Assembly (NCBI GenBank): GCA_017619615.1 | Contig: JAFZRY010000023.1 | Span: 17,111 to 81,110, forward strand | DNA length: 64,000 nucleotides | Reading direction: 5' to 3' | Source: Lachnospiraceae bacterium | GTDB taxonomy: Bacteria; Bacillota; Clostridia; Lachnospirales; Lachnospiraceae | In this document: in pieces, positions 1 to 8,166 of the stretch | Numbering within the stretch: position 1 is the first letter of the stretch | How the letters are laid out: each line of letters starts with the position of its first letter | Position numbers and translations under genes: made by a program | Notes under the pieces: generated by a model | The model's input: only the letters and a program-made list of their open reading frames with translations | Database searches by the model: none | What the model was told of the DNA's origin: nothing

Positions 1-297
1 ATTCGCGTAAGAGGAAGACATTTTCTGCGACATGTCGAGGAAGATCACGTTTTTCCCGCCGGACAGCAGGCTGCGGAAAAACTCTTCATATTCAAAACGG
101 TTGATCATGGACGTCTGCAGCAGGTCACCGTTCCGCATGCCGGCGTAGACCGCGGCGCGGCTCTCTTCGCGGCAGTCGTCCTGGAACGGCGTATCATTGA
201 CGGTGTAACCGTAGGAAATAAATGGAATGCGGTGCGCGTCCAGCCAGGTCCGCGGCAGATCTGCGGTAGAGGACGTTGCGATCTGATAGGGGCGCAT
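1..297 (-). CDS. DegV family fatty-acid-binding protein (partial, C-terminus outside window)
   Basis: The 99 residues present are the N-terminal part of a DegV/FakB-type protein, a family that binds a single fatty acid and in Firmicutes presents it to the kinase FakA for incorporation into phospholipid. The sequence shows the family opening (a short strand followed by STADLP), then the segment D-D-C-R-E-E-S-R, then Y-A-G-M-R-N-G and a TSM motif, all placed as in DegV proteins, followed by a conserved strand ending in S-Q-K-M-S-S-S-Y. The start ATG lies at 297 behind an AGGAGG ribosome binding site. A well-formed promoter lies 38-66 bases upstream. The rest of the gene runs off the left edge. 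The family assignment is firm; the lipid ligand is unknown. Confidence 0.85.
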   Translation of the reverse strand, partial: MRPYQIATSSTADLPRTWLDAHRIPFISYGYTVNDTPFQDDCREESRAAVYAGMRNGDLLQTSMINRFEYEEFFRSLLSGGKNVIFLDMSQKMSSSYAN

Positions 298-334
298 ATC
301 GGATCCTCCTGTTGTTTTTTGACTGCTGTTATTT

Positions 335-363
335 ATTATAGCAGGAAATGACCGGACTTGCAA
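335..363 (-). promoter_or_regulatory. Sigma-A promoter of the DegV-like gene
   Basis: Read on the minus strand, TTGCAA (358-363) is followed after 17 bases by TATAAT (335-340). The start codon of the DegV-like gene is 38 bases further on. Confidence 0.7.
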
Positions 364-406
364 TTGCTCAATCAAGGAGATCCGCACGCGGTTATCTCTC
401 CGGGGA

Positions 407-435
407 TTGATTATTGTAAGGGTTCGGAATATAAT
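407..435 (+). promoter_or_regulatory. Sigma-A promoter of the linker lipoprotein gene
   Basis: TTGATT (407-412), a 17-base spacer and a perfect TATAAT (430-435) lie about 65 bases upstream of the lipoprotein start. With the promoter at 335-363 it forms a divergent pair. Confidence 0.75.
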
Positions 436-501
436 AGCGGAAAACCGCGGGGCGCATCAGACCGGCAGACCGTCCTGCAGGCGATATGATCAAGGAGAAG
501 G

Positions 502-1278
502 ATGAAGATGATGAAGAAACTGGCAAAAATCGCGGCGATGATCCTGACGGCAGCCCTGCTGGCCGGCATATTATCCGGCTGCTCCGGGGCCGGCAAGACC
601 ACGGAAGCCCCGACGACGCAGGCTCCCGCTACGGAAGCCCCGACCACGGCCGCCCCTACCACGGCCGCTCCGGCCGCGGAAGTCCCGACCACGGCCGCTC
701 CGACCACAGCCGCTCCGACCACGGCCGCCCCTACCACTGCCGCCCCTACTACAGAAGCCCCCGCCACGGAAGCCCCTGCTACAGAAGCTCCCGCCACGGA
801 GCCCTCCTCTGCCGAGGGAAAGCATTTTGACGAAGTGCCGGAAGGATTTAAGGAGTTCTCTTATGAAGGCGTGACCTTCCTGATCCCCGAAGACTTTACC
901 GCACAGGAAAACGGCGGCATGATGCTCCTGATGAACGAGAAGCAGCCCACGGGTGACAACATCAACATGGCCCCTTCCCAGGATAAACTGGAAAACTACA
1001 CGGAAGAAAACCTCAAAAAAACCATGGAGTCGGTTTATCAGGGGACTTTCAATACGGAAGTAAAAGACTTCGCCTACAGCCGCGAACAGATCGAAGGCGG
1101 AGAGATGGTAACGGTGACGTTCTCGGCGGAACTGTACGGGATAAAAATGTACATAACCTCTTGCAACCTGTTTTACGGCGGGAAAGCCATGAACATCACC
1201 TTTACGCAGGTCACGGATGAGGCCGCGGACGTTTTCAAGACCTGCATCGGCAGCATCTGCATCACGGATCTGCAGTAA
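502..1278 (+). CDS. Lipoprotein with Thr/Ala/Pro-rich linker and small C-terminal domain
   Basis: This is a 258-residue exported lipoprotein of unknown function. Residues 1-27 form a lysine-rich start, a hydrophobic helix and a lipobox L-S-G-C, so the mature protein is expected to be anchored by a lipid at Cys27. Residues about 32-105 are a low-complexity linker made of repeated TTAAP, TTEAP and ATEAP units. The C-terminal 150 residues are a folded domain with alternating strands (for example the F-S-Y-E-G-V-T-F-L-I-P segment) that recalls small DcrB/PsbP-like domains, but I do not assign it. The start could be ATG 502, 508 or 511; AAGGAG at 492-497 fits 508 by spacing and 502 equally by convention. 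It has its own promoter and no obvious partner. Confidence 0.8.
   Translation: MKMMKKLAKIAAMILTAALLAGILSGCSGAGKTTEAPTTQAPATEAPTTAAPTTAAPAAEVPTTAAPTTAAPTTAAPTTAAPTTEAPATEAPATEAPATEPSSAEGKHFDEVPEGFKEFSYEGVTFLIPEDFTAQENGGMMLLMNEKQPTGDNINMAPSQDKLENYTEENLKKTMESVYQGTFNTEVKDFAYSREQIEGGEMVTVTFSAELYGIKMYITSCNLFYGGKAMNITFTQVTDEAADVFKTCIGSICITDLQ
615..805 (+). repeat. In-frame 15-bp minisatellite encoding the lipoprotein linker
   Basis: The unit is close to ACCACGGCCGCTCCG, reading T-T-A-A-P, and is repeated with variations (GCC/GCT, ACC/ACT, and versions with GAA giving TTEAP or ATEAP). Unit lengths are multiples of three, so gain or loss of a unit would change linker length without a frameshift. Confidence 0.75.
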
Positions 1279-1354
1279 GGCGGTCCCCGTTATGCGGGAA
1301 AATAATGAGATTAATTAAACAAATATAAAAAAAGCTTTTTTTTTCGTAAAAAAA

Positions 1355-1363
1355 TGGTATGAT
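1355..1363 (+). promoter_or_regulatory. Probable extended -10 promoter
   Basis: TG-G-TATGAT is an extended -10 element 31 bases upstream of the next start codon. There is no good -35, only a T-rich stretch. The preceding A7-GC-T9 palindrome at 1327-1344 may act as a weak terminator for the lipoprotein gene. Confidence 0.45.
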
Positions 1364-1393
1364 AAGGTCAGGATTCATTGCATTCGGAGAATA

Positions 1394-1909
1394 ATGATGG
1401 AAAACACCCTGGACCGGATCCTTTCGGATCAGAAAAGCAAAGGGCGTCTCAGCCTTCTGATAGGCGTATCGCTTTTCGCCGCCGCAGCAGTTTTGCTGGC
1501 GGTGGGACAGGTTATGGGCTGGGTATTCCTGGGCATGTCGGCCGTTCTCGGCGCAGCTCTGTGGCAGCGCGTGAAACGGAACAGACAGGAACTGGCCAAA
1601 CTGGGTGATCCGGAAACGGCGAAAAAAGAATTGCGTGCTGACGGGACGGCATACTATCAGTCTTTCGGACTGACGGTATGCCGTCGTTTTTGCATATCGG
1701 AACGCCCGTCCCTGCAGGTCCTCCCGTTTGAAGAGATGGAAAAATTCGAGGTGGGCCTGGCCGGCGATGCGCGGAAAGTCCTGTTCCTGACGGATAAGAA
1801 AGGCGTCCGGCATCCGGTCGCGGAGACCGTAAAGGATGACGGAAACCAGGAGGAGTTCGACCGGGCGTATCAGCAGATCAGGACTGCTTTTGCGGAACGG
1901 AAACAGTAA
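1394..1909 (+). CDS. Small membrane protein, function unknown
   Basis: The product has 171 residues. After a charged N-terminus it has two adjacent hydrophobic helices (residues about 22-60) separated by a short glycine turn, then a basic segment and a soluble C-terminal domain of about 100 residues with alternating strands (around Y-Q-S-F-G-L-T-V-C and V-L-F-L-T-D). This layout resembles many small YcxB-like or PH-like membrane proteins, but no family is certain. GGAG at 1385-1388 supports the first of two adjacent ATG codons. The gene ends only 37 bases before the dehydrogenase gene, so it may be the first gene of that operon, though its function need not be related. Confidence 0.7.
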   Translation: MMENTLDRILSDQKSKGRLSLLIGVSLFAAAAVLLAVGQVMGWVFLGMSAVLGAALWQRVKRNRQELAKLGDPETAKKELRADGTAYYQSFGLTVCRRFCISERPSLQVLPFEEMEKFEVGLAGDARKVLFLTDKKGVRHPVAETVKDDGNQEEFDRAYQQIRTAFAERKQ

Positions 1910-1946
1910 ATGGGATCATAAAGCCAAGACTGAAAGGAGAGAAGAC

Positions 1947-2837
1947 ATGAAAGTAGGATTTATCGGACTAGGAATTATGGGGCGGCCGCTGGCCAAGCAT
2001 CTGCTGAACGCGGGTGTCGATCTGATGGTATCGGACGTGAACCCGGTACCCGTGCAGGAACTGGTGTCGATGGGCGCCGGGACGGGATCCTACGCCGAGA
2101 TCGGCGAGCAGTGCGACGTCGTGATCACGATCCTGCCCACGGGCGGCATCGTGCAGTCGGTGCTGTTCGGCGAGGGCGGCATCGCTTCCACCTTGAAGCC
2201 CGGCAGCCTGGTGATCGACCACAGCTCCGTCACGCCGGTGGAATCCCGGGAATGCTATGCGAAACTGAAAGAAAAAGGCGTTGATTTCGTGGACGCGCCG
2301 GTATCCGGCGGCGAACCCGGCGCCATCGCGGGCACGCTGGCCATCATGGCGGGCGGCGATGAAGAGGCCTTCAAGCGGGCCGAAGAAGTCATCAAGCCGT
2401 ATTCCTCCTCCATTCTCCGGATCGGCCCGGTGGGCAGCGGCAGCGTAGCCAAGCTGGCCAACCAGATCATCGTGAACAACAACATCGCCATCGTTTCCGA
2501 AGCCCTGACCTTCGCCGTGAAGGCCGGTGCGGATCCGGAGAAGGTCTATCTGGCCATCCGCGGCGGCCTGGCCGGCTCCGCGGTGCTGGACGCCAAGGCA
2601 CCCATGATGTACAACCGCAACTTCGTGCCCGGCGGCCCCATCCGCATCAACCACAAGGACATCACCAACGTAGTGAAGACCGCGCACGCGATCGACGCGC
2701 CGATCCCCTACACCGCCCAGCTGTACGAGATCATGCAGTCCCTCAAGATCCACGGCCTGATGGGCGAGGACCATTCCGCCATCGTGAAGTACTTTGAGGC
2801 CATGGGCGACGTCAAAGTTGAGAAGAAGGGAGAATGA
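1947..2837 (+). CDS. garR: GarR-type 2-hydroxy-3-oxopropionate reductase / beta-hydroxyacid dehydrogenase
   Basis: This NAD(P)-dependent enzyme of 296 residues oxidises or reduces a beta-hydroxyacid. The Rossmann motif G-L-G-I-M-G is at residues 7-12, the substrate-binding A-P-V-S-G-G motif is present, and the catalytic lysine lies in G-S-V-A-K-L-A-N-Q. The C-terminal half is the all-helical dimerisation domain. Length and motifs match GarR/GlxR (tartronate semialdehyde reductase) and the related LtnD, L-threonate dehydrogenase. The start chosen is ATG 1947 behind AAAGGAGAGAAG; upstream in-frame sequence belongs to the previous gene. The next gene, a DUF1537 kinase, begins one base after the stop. 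LtnD-type enzymes work beside such kinases, so the natural substrate may be a four-carbon sugar acid rather than tartronate semialdehyde. Confidence 0.88.
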   Translation: MKVGFIGLGIMGRPLAKHLLNAGVDLMVSDVNPVPVQELVSMGAGTGSYAEIGEQCDVVITILPTGGIVQSVLFGEGGIASTLKPGSLVIDHSSVTPVESRECYAKLKEKGVDFVDAPVSGGEPGAIAGTLAIMAGGDEEAFKRAEEVIKPYSSSILRIGPVGSGSVAKLANQIIVNNNIAIVSEALTFAVKAGADPEKVYLAIRGGLAGSAVLDAKAPMMYNRNFVPGGPIRINHKDITNVVKTAHAIDAPIPYTAQLYEIMQSLKIHGLMGEDHSAIVKYFEAMGDVKVEKKGE

Positions 2838-2838
2838 G

Positions 2839-4263
2839 ATGGCGATCGGAACCGAGATCCTGACCAGCTTCAAACCCATCGACGTGCCGGCGGTCGACGC
2901 CCTGCTGAACGCGGAGATCGCGGCGAACAACAAGAAGATCGTAGTCCTGGACGACGACCCCACCGGCGTGCAGACCGTGCATGACATCACCGTCTACACC
3001 AACTGGGACAGGGACAGCATCCGCCAGGGCTTTGAAGAAGAAAACAACCTGTTCTACATCATGACCAACTCCCGCGGCTTCACGGCGGAGCAGACCACGA
3101 AGGCGCATCATGAGATCGCCGCCGTGGTGGACGAAGTCGCGCGCGAAACGGGCCGCGAATACATCTTCATCAGCCGCAGCGACTCGACGCTGCGCGGCCA
3201 TTATCCGCTGGAGACCAAGCTGCTGCGGGACGACTATGAAAAGTACACCGGCAAGAAGATCGACGGCGAGATCCTGTGCCCCTTCTTCAAGGAAGGCGGC
3301 CGCTTCACCATCGGCAATGTCCACTATGTGAAATACGGCAATGAACTCGTCCCGGCCAATGAGACCGAATTCGCGAAGGACAAGACCTTCGGCTACACCG
3401 CCGCCACCATGCCCGGCTACGTGGAAGAGAAGACCGGCGGCGAATTCAAGGCGGAAGACGTCACCTGCATCACGCTGGAAGAGATCCACGACATGGATAT
3501 CGACGGGATCCAGGCCAAGCTGATGGCCGTGAAGGACTTCAACAAGATCGTCGTCAACGCCGTGGATTACGTCGATGTCAAAGTCTTCTGCGTGGCCCTG
3601 TACCGCGCGATGGCCGCCGGCAAGGTCTTCATGTTCCGCACCGCGGCCGCCATCGTCAAAGTCCTGGGCGGCGTCACGGACCAGCCCCTGCTGACCCGCG
3701 AAAAGATGGTGCAGACCGAAACGGACAACGGCGGCGTCATCGTGGTCGGCTCCCACACGGACAAGACCACCCGTCAGTTGAACTGCTTAAAGACCCTGGA
3801 GGGCATCGAATTCATCGAACTGGATGCCACGCTCGTGCGCGACGAAGCCGCGTTCGAAGCCGAGGTGCAGCGCTGCCTGGATCTGGAAAACAAGTGCATC
3901 GCGGCGGGCAAGACCGTCTGCTGCTACACCACGCGCGCGCTGATCACGGCGGACACCGGCGATAAGGAAGACGAGCTCCGCCTGTCCGTCCGCATCTCCG
4001 ACGCGGTGCAGTCCCTGGTGGGACGCCTGTCCGTGACGCCCAGCTTCGTGATCGCGAAGGGCGGCATCACCTCCAGCGACGTGGGCACCAAGGCCCTGGC
4101 CGTGAAGAAGGCGAACGTCCTGGGACAGATCCGGCCCGGCATCCCGGTCTGGCAGACCGGCGACGACAGCCGCTTCCCGCGCATCCCTTACGTGATCTTC
4201 CCCGGCAACGTGGGCGAAGACGAGACCTTAAAAGAAGCGGCCGAGATCCTGCTGGCCAAATAA
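2839..4263 (+). CDS. DUF1537 four-carbon acid sugar kinase, first copy
   Basis: This 474-residue protein belongs to the DUF1537 kinase family, which phosphorylates four-carbon sugar acids such as D-threonate, D-erythronate or 3-oxo-tetronate. The N-terminal substrate domain starts with a short strand and D-D-D-P-T-G (about residue 38), followed by the conserved T-N-S-R-G and S-R-S-D-S-T-L-R-G-H-Y motifs. The C-terminal nucleotide domain contains V-V-G-S-H and, near the end, A-K-G-G-I-T-S-S-D. An F-F-K-E-G-G-R-F segment and the following 60 residues are longer than in the second copy, so the two are different clades rather than a recent duplication. ATG 2839 is preceded by GAAGGGAGAA and almost touches the dehydrogenase stop, implying translational coupling. 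The substrate cannot be read from the sequence. Confidence 0.88.
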   Translation: MAIGTEILTSFKPIDVPAVDALLNAEIAANNKKIVVLDDDPTGVQTVHDITVYTNWDRDSIRQGFEEENNLFYIMTNSRGFTAEQTTKAHHEIAAVVDEVARETGREYIFISRSDSTLRGHYPLETKLLRDDYEKYTGKKIDGEILCPFFKEGGRFTIGNVHYVKYGNELVPANETEFAKDKTFGYTAATMPGYVEEKTGGEFKAEDVTCITLEEIHDMDIDGIQAKLMAVKDFNKIVVNAVDYVDVKVFCVALYRAMAAGKVFMFRTAAAIVKVLGGVTDQPLLTREKMVQTETDNGGVIVVGSHTDKTTRQLNCLKTLEGIEFIELDATLVRDEAAFEAEVQRCLDLENKCIAAGKTVCCYTTRALITADTGDKEDELRLSVRISDAVQSLVGRLSVTPSFVIAKGGITSSDVGTKALAVKKANVLGQIRPGIPVWQTGDDSRFPRIPYVIFPGNVGEDETLKEAAEILLAK

Positions 4264-4287
4264 GGAAGCTCCAGAGAGGAGAGGCTC

Positions 4288-5592
4288 ATGGCCCAATGCG
4301 TCGTCATCGCGGATGACCTGACCGGCGGCAACGCCACCGGCGTGCTTCTCCGCAAAATGAACTATCAGGCGGACACCGTGCTGAACCTCGGCGCGGTGGA
4401 TCCCGCCCTGATCAAATACAGCGACTGCGTCGTCTACCCCACGGACTCCCGCGGCGTCAGCCCGGAAGAAGCGTACCGGCGGGTCTACAAAGCCTGCGAA
4501 GTGCTGGCCGGTCCGGACGTGAAGATCTACACGCACCGCATCGACAGCACGCTGCGCGGCAACCTGGGCAGCGAAACGGACGCGATGCTGGACTACCTGG
4601 GCGAAGATTACGTCGCCGTCGCGGCGCCCTGCTTCCCGGCCACCGCGCGCATCGTCTGCGGCGGCTACATGCTGGTCGAAGGGATCCCCCTGCACCAGAC
4701 CAACATCGCCATCGACCCCAAAACGCCCGTCCTGACCTCGGACGTGGCCGCGCTGTTCCGCGGACAGAGCAAATATCCCGTCGCCGCCCTCATGATGGAC
4801 GAGCTGATGAAGGGAGCGGACCACCTGGCCGCGCGTCTGAAAGAACTGGCGGCGGAAGGCGTCCGCACGATCACGCTGGACTGCATCACGCAGGAGGACC
4901 TGGACCTGATCGCGGACGCGGTCATCGCGAGCGGCCTGAAATTCATCGCCGTGGACCCCGGCGTCTTCACGGCTACGCTGGTCGGCCGGCTGATCGCGCA
5001 GGAGGCCTCCCTCGGGAAGTACCGCATCCTGTCCGTCGTCGGCAGCGTCAACTCCCGCACGCTGGACCAGATGCGCTACGTGTGGAAAAACCTGGACACC
5101 GGCCGCGTCATGGTGGAAACGAAAAAACTGCTGGAAAGCGATGAGGCGTGCGAAGAGGAGATCGCCCGCGTGGTGAACACCGTCCTCTACGCCAGCGCCG
5201 GCAACCAGGTGCTCACCGTGACCGGCGACGGCATCTATCCCGAAAACCGCATCGATTTCGCCCCGTACATGGAGAAGTTCCATTGCTCCATGGACGACGT
5301 CACCGCCCTGATCAACCGCTCCTTCGCTGAGATCGCGTACCGTATCTTCCGCGCCGAGCCGTCGTTCCGGGGCTTGTACACCAGCGGCGGCGACGTGACC
5401 GTGGCCGTCTGCGAACGTTTCGAGACCGCCGGCCTGCGCCTTAAAGACGAGGTGCTGCCGCTCGCGGCTTACGGAGAATTCCTGGGCGGGGAGTTCCAGG
5501 GCGTGCACATCGTCACCAAGGGCGGCAGCCAGGGCGACGAGACCGCGATCGCCCGCTGCCTCTCGTTCCTGAAAGAAAAAATAGCCAAATAA
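4288..5592 (+). CDS. dtnK: DUF1537 four-carbon acid sugar kinase, second copy (DtnK-like)
   Basis: The product has 434 residues and the DUF1537 layout: V-I-A-D-D-L-T-G-G at residues 6-14, T-D-S-R-G, and the R-I-D-S-T-L-R-G-N substrate motif, then a C-terminal nucleotide domain with S-V-N-S-R-T and, near residue 360, Y-T-S-G-G-D-V. Copies of this length sitting directly before pdxA2 are typically D-threonate or D-erythronate kinases: the kinase makes the 4-phosphate and PdxA2 oxidises it to dihydroxyacetone phosphate and CO2. AGAGGAGAGG supplies the ribosome binding site. It follows the first kinase by 24 bases and precedes pdxA2 by 12, so all are co-transcribed. The gene symbol rests on this pairing, not on a measured activity. 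Confidence 0.85.
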   Translation: MAQCVVIADDLTGGNATGVLLRKMNYQADTVLNLGAVDPALIKYSDCVVYPTDSRGVSPEEAYRRVYKACEVLAGPDVKIYTHRIDSTLRGNLGSETDAMLDYLGEDYVAVAAPCFPATARIVCGGYMLVEGIPLHQTNIAIDPKTPVLTSDVAALFRGQSKYPVAALMMDELMKGADHLAARLKELAAEGVRTITLDCITQEDLDLIADAVIASGLKFIAVDPGVFTATLVGRLIAQEASLGKYRILSVVGSVNSRTLDQMRYVWKNLDTGRVMVETKKLLESDEACEEEIARVVNTVLYASAGNQVLTVTGDGIYPENRIDFAPYMEKFHCSMDDVTALINRSFAEIAYRIFRAEPSFRGLYTSGGDVTVAVCERFETAGLRLKDEVLPLAAYGEFLGGEFQGVHIVTKGGSQGDETAIARCLSFLKEKIAK

Positions 5593-5604
5593 GAGGAGGG
5601 GAAC

Positions 5605-6603
5605 ATGAAGAAACCTTTGATCGCGGTCACCCTCGGGGATCCGGCCGGCATCGGCCCGGAGATCGTGGTGCGGTCCATCGCAGATAAAGACCTGTTTCAG
5701 ATCACGGACTGCATCGTCGTGGGCGACCGGAAAGTCGTGGCGAACGCCATCAGGATCACCGGCGAGGACGTGACGCTGAACGTGGTGACGGACCCGGCGG
5801 AAGGAGATTACCGCGAAGGCGTGCTGAACCTGATCGATCTGGACAACATCGACATGGACCGCTTCGAGTTCGGCAAGATCAGCGCCATGTGCGGCAAGGC
5901 GGCGTTCGAGTACATCAAAAAGAGTATTGAACTGACGCTGGACGGCAAGGCGGACGCCGTCGCCACCACGCCCATCAACAAGGAATCCCTGCACGCCGCG
6001 GAGATCCACTACATCGGCCACACCGAGATCTTCGGCGCCCTGACCGGCACGGAAGACCCGCTGACGATGTTCGAAACGAACGGCATGCGCGTGTTCTTCC
6101 TGACCCGCCACCTGTCGCTCCGCGCGATGCTGGACCAGATCAAGAAGGACCGGATCATCGACTACGTGGTGCGCTGCACGGAGGCCCTGCGCCGCCTGGG
6201 CGTCACCGAAGGCACGATGGCCGTCGCGGGCCTGAACCCGCACTCCGGCGAACACGGCCTGTTCGGCTGGGAGGAAGTCAACGAAATCGCGCCTGCCGTC
6301 GAAGAGCTCAAAAAGATGGGCTACGACGTGGCCGGCCCGGTCCCCGCGGACTCCGTCTTCCATCAGACCGCGCTGGGCAAGTACAATTCGGTCCTGTCCC
6401 TGTATCACGACCAGGGGCACATCGCCACCAAGACGCTGGACTTCGACCGGACCATCTCCATCACCAACGGGATGCCGATCCTGCGGACCTCCGTGGACCA
6501 CGGGACCGCGTTCGACATCGCGGGCAAGGGCATCGCAGGCGCCGTCAGCATGAAGGAAGCGATCCGGCTGGCCGCGAAATACGCGCCGTATTTTGTACGG
6601 TAA
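5605..6603 (+). CDS. pdxA2: PdxA2-type 4-phospho-sugar-acid dehydrogenase
   Basis: This 332-residue enzyme belongs to the PdxA family of metal-dependent, NAD-linked oxidative decarboxylases. Visible hallmarks are G-D-P-A-G-I-G-P-E at residues 11-19, the metal-binding [13 protein letters not shown] and the C-terminal [13 protein letters not shown] motif. PdxA itself makes pyridoxal precursor, but copies in DUF1537 operons act on D-threonate 4-phosphate or D-erythronate 4-phosphate, giving dihydroxyacetone phosphate. The surrounding kinase and permease genes favour that catabolic role, and no other vitamin B6 gene is near. AGAGGAGGGGAAC is a strong ribosome binding site. A biosynthetic PdxA role is the less likely alternative. 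Confidence 0.88.
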   Translation: MKKPLIAVTLGDPAGIGPEIVVRSIADKDLFQITDCIVVGDRKVVANAIRITGEDVTLNVVTDPAEGDYREGVLNLIDLDNIDMDRFEFGKISAMCGKAAFEYIKKSIELTLDGKADAVATTPINKESLHAAEIHYIGHTEIFGALTGTEDPLTMFETNGMRVFFLTRHLSLRAMLDQIKKDRIIDYVVRCTEALRRLGVTEGTMAVAGLNPHSGEHGLFGWEEVNEIAPAVEELKKMGYDVAGPVPADSVFHQTALGKYNSVLSLYHDQGHIATKTLDFDRTISITNGMPILRTSVDHGTAFDIAGKGIAGAVSMKEAIRLAAKYAPYFVR

Positions 6604-6649
6604 ACTGATTCACGATCCATAATAAAAACATAATATAAGGAGGCACATT

Positions 6650-8065
6650 ATGGAAATCAATGGCACAAGAATGTTGATCGCTCTGTTGATCGGCATCGCC
6701 GTGCTGATCGTGCTCGTGCTCAAGACCAAGATCCAGGCATTCCTGGCTCTGATCCTTTGTACGATCCTGGTCGGCGTCATCGGCGGCATGCCCCTGGCTG
6801 CGGCAGACATCGTTGATGCATCAGGCGCGTCCAAATCCGGCGTTAGCATCATCAACTCCGTCACGGGCGGCTTCGGCGGCACCCTCGGAAGCATCGGCAT
6901 CATCATCGGCTTCGGCGTGATGATGGGCCAGATCTTCGAAGTATCCGGCGCGGCAAAGCGCATGGCCTACACCTTCCTGAAGCTGTTCGGCAAAGGCAAA
7001 GAGGAAGAAGCGCTGGCCATCACCGGTTTCCTGGTATCCATCCCGATCTTCTGCGACTCCGGTTTCGTGGTGCTGTCCCCCATCGCGAAGGCGCTGTCCC
7101 GCACCACCAAAAAGTCCGTGATCAGCCTCGGCGTGGCTCTGGCCGCCGGTCTGGTCATCACCCACTCCCTGGTGCCTCCGACCCCCGGCCCTCTGGGCGT
7201 CTGCGGCATTTTCGGCATTGACGTAGGTCTGTTCCTGCTGCTGACCATCGTCCTGGCTATCCCCATGGCCATCGCCTGCATCATCTATGCGAGAAAGGTC
7301 CTGGCCAAGAAGTTCTACCGCATTCCCGATGAGGAAGGCAATATCGTGGAAGTGCCTTATCAGGCTCCCGATTACGAGGCTGCTTTCAACATGGATATGA
7401 AGGGCGTCCCCGGTGCGCTGATCTCCTTCCTGCCTCTGCTGCTCCCCATCGTGCTGATCCTGATCAACACGGTCGCTTCCGCTCTGAAGCTTGGCGGCGG
7501 CTTCTGGAAGGTCCTGATCTTCCTCGGCCAGCCGATCGTGGCCGTGGGCATCGGTCTGTTAGTCGCCATCTTCACGCTGGGCAAGCCGTTCAGCCGTGAG
7601 ACCATCCTTCGCGAGATGGAAAAAGGCATGGCTTCTGCCGGTATCATCATGCTGGTGACCGGCGGCGGCGGTGCTCTGGGCCGCATCATCACCGATTCCG
7701 GTCTGGGCGCCTACATGGCCAACGGCCTGGCCAAGACGACCATCCCGCTGATCCTGCTGCCTCTGCTGATCTCCACGCTGATGCGTTTCGTGCAGGGCTC
7801 CGGCACGGTCGCCATGACCACCGCGGCCAGCATTACCGCTCCCATCCTGGCGGCTGCCAACAGCAACCTGATCCTCGGCGCCATCGCCTGCTGCGTGGGC
7901 TCCCTGTTCTTCGGCTACTTCAACGATTCCTATTTCTGGGTCGTGAACCGTACGCTGGGCGTCTCCGAAGCGAAAGAACAGCTGCGTGTCTGGTCCGTCA
8001 CCTCCACCATCGCCTGGGGCGTCGGTGTCGTGGAAGTGCTGATCTTAAGCATCTTCATGCACTAA
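6650..8065 (+). CDS. GntP family sugar-acid:H+ symporter
   Basis: The 471-residue protein is highly hydrophobic with about twelve predicted helices. The pattern is that of the GntP family, which imports gluconate and related sugar acids with protons: F-C-D-S-G-F near residue 136, T-H-S-L-V-P-P-T-P-G-P near 178, a long central loop with Y-Q-A-P-D-Y, and Q-G-S-G-T-V-A-M-T-T near 384. Its position inside an operon for four-carbon sugar-acid breakdown makes threonate, erythronate or glycerate more likely substrates than gluconate. ATAAGGAGG lies just ahead of the ATG. Confidence 0.9.
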   Translation: MEINGTRMLIALLIGIAVLIVLVLKTKIQAFLALILCTILVGVIGGMPLAAADIVDASGASKSGVSIINSVTGGFGGTLGSIGIIIGFGVMMGQIFEVSGAAKRMAYTFLKLFGKGKEEEALAITGFLVSIPIFCDSGFVVLSPIAKALSRTTKKSVISLGVALAAGLVITHSLVPPTPGPLGVCGIFGIDVGLFLLLTIVLAIPMAIACIIYARKVLAKKFYRIPDEEGNIVEVPYQAPDYEAAFNMDMKGVPGALISFLPLLLPIVLILINTVASALKLGGGFWKVLIFLGQPIVAVGIGLLVAIFTLGKPFSRETILREMEKGMASAGIIMLVTGGGGALGRIITDSGLGAYMANGLAKTTIPLILLPLLISTLMRFVQGSGTVAMTTAASITAPILAAANSNLILGAIACCVGSLFFGYFNDSYFWVVNRTLGVSEAKEQLRVWSVTSTIAWGVGVVEVLILSIFMH

Positions 8066-8070
8066 GTCCC

Positions 8071-8131
8071 GTCAACTGACAAGGGGACGGTCCTTCTGTC
8101 ACATTTCCGGCAGGGGACCGTCCCTTCCCTT
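8071..8131. repeat. GGGACGGTTC-family palindromic repeat, copy 1
   Basis: AAGGGGACGGTCC (8081-8093) and GGACCGTCCCTT (8115-8126) form an inverted repeat with one skipped base, enclosing TTCTGTCACATTTCCGGCAG. The same core recurs near 22.2, 24.75 and 28.6 kb, always between genes. Confidence 0.75.
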
Positions 8132-8166
8132 ATCCGTACGGCAGAAAAACAAAGGAGAGCGATGAT

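Noticed and set aside
411-797. Glycine/alanine/valine-repeat protein on the minus strand
   Set aside because: It is the antisense reading of the TTAAP linker minisatellite; the plus-strand reading has signal peptide, lipobox, promoter and ribosome binding site.
600-810. Possible CRISPR-like tandem repeat
   Set aside because: Units are contiguous, in-frame and coding, with no unique spacers and no cas genes.
4228-6501. A 757-codon open frame antisense to the second kinase and pdxA2
   Set aside because: Shadow of two firm genes, no domain and no start signal.
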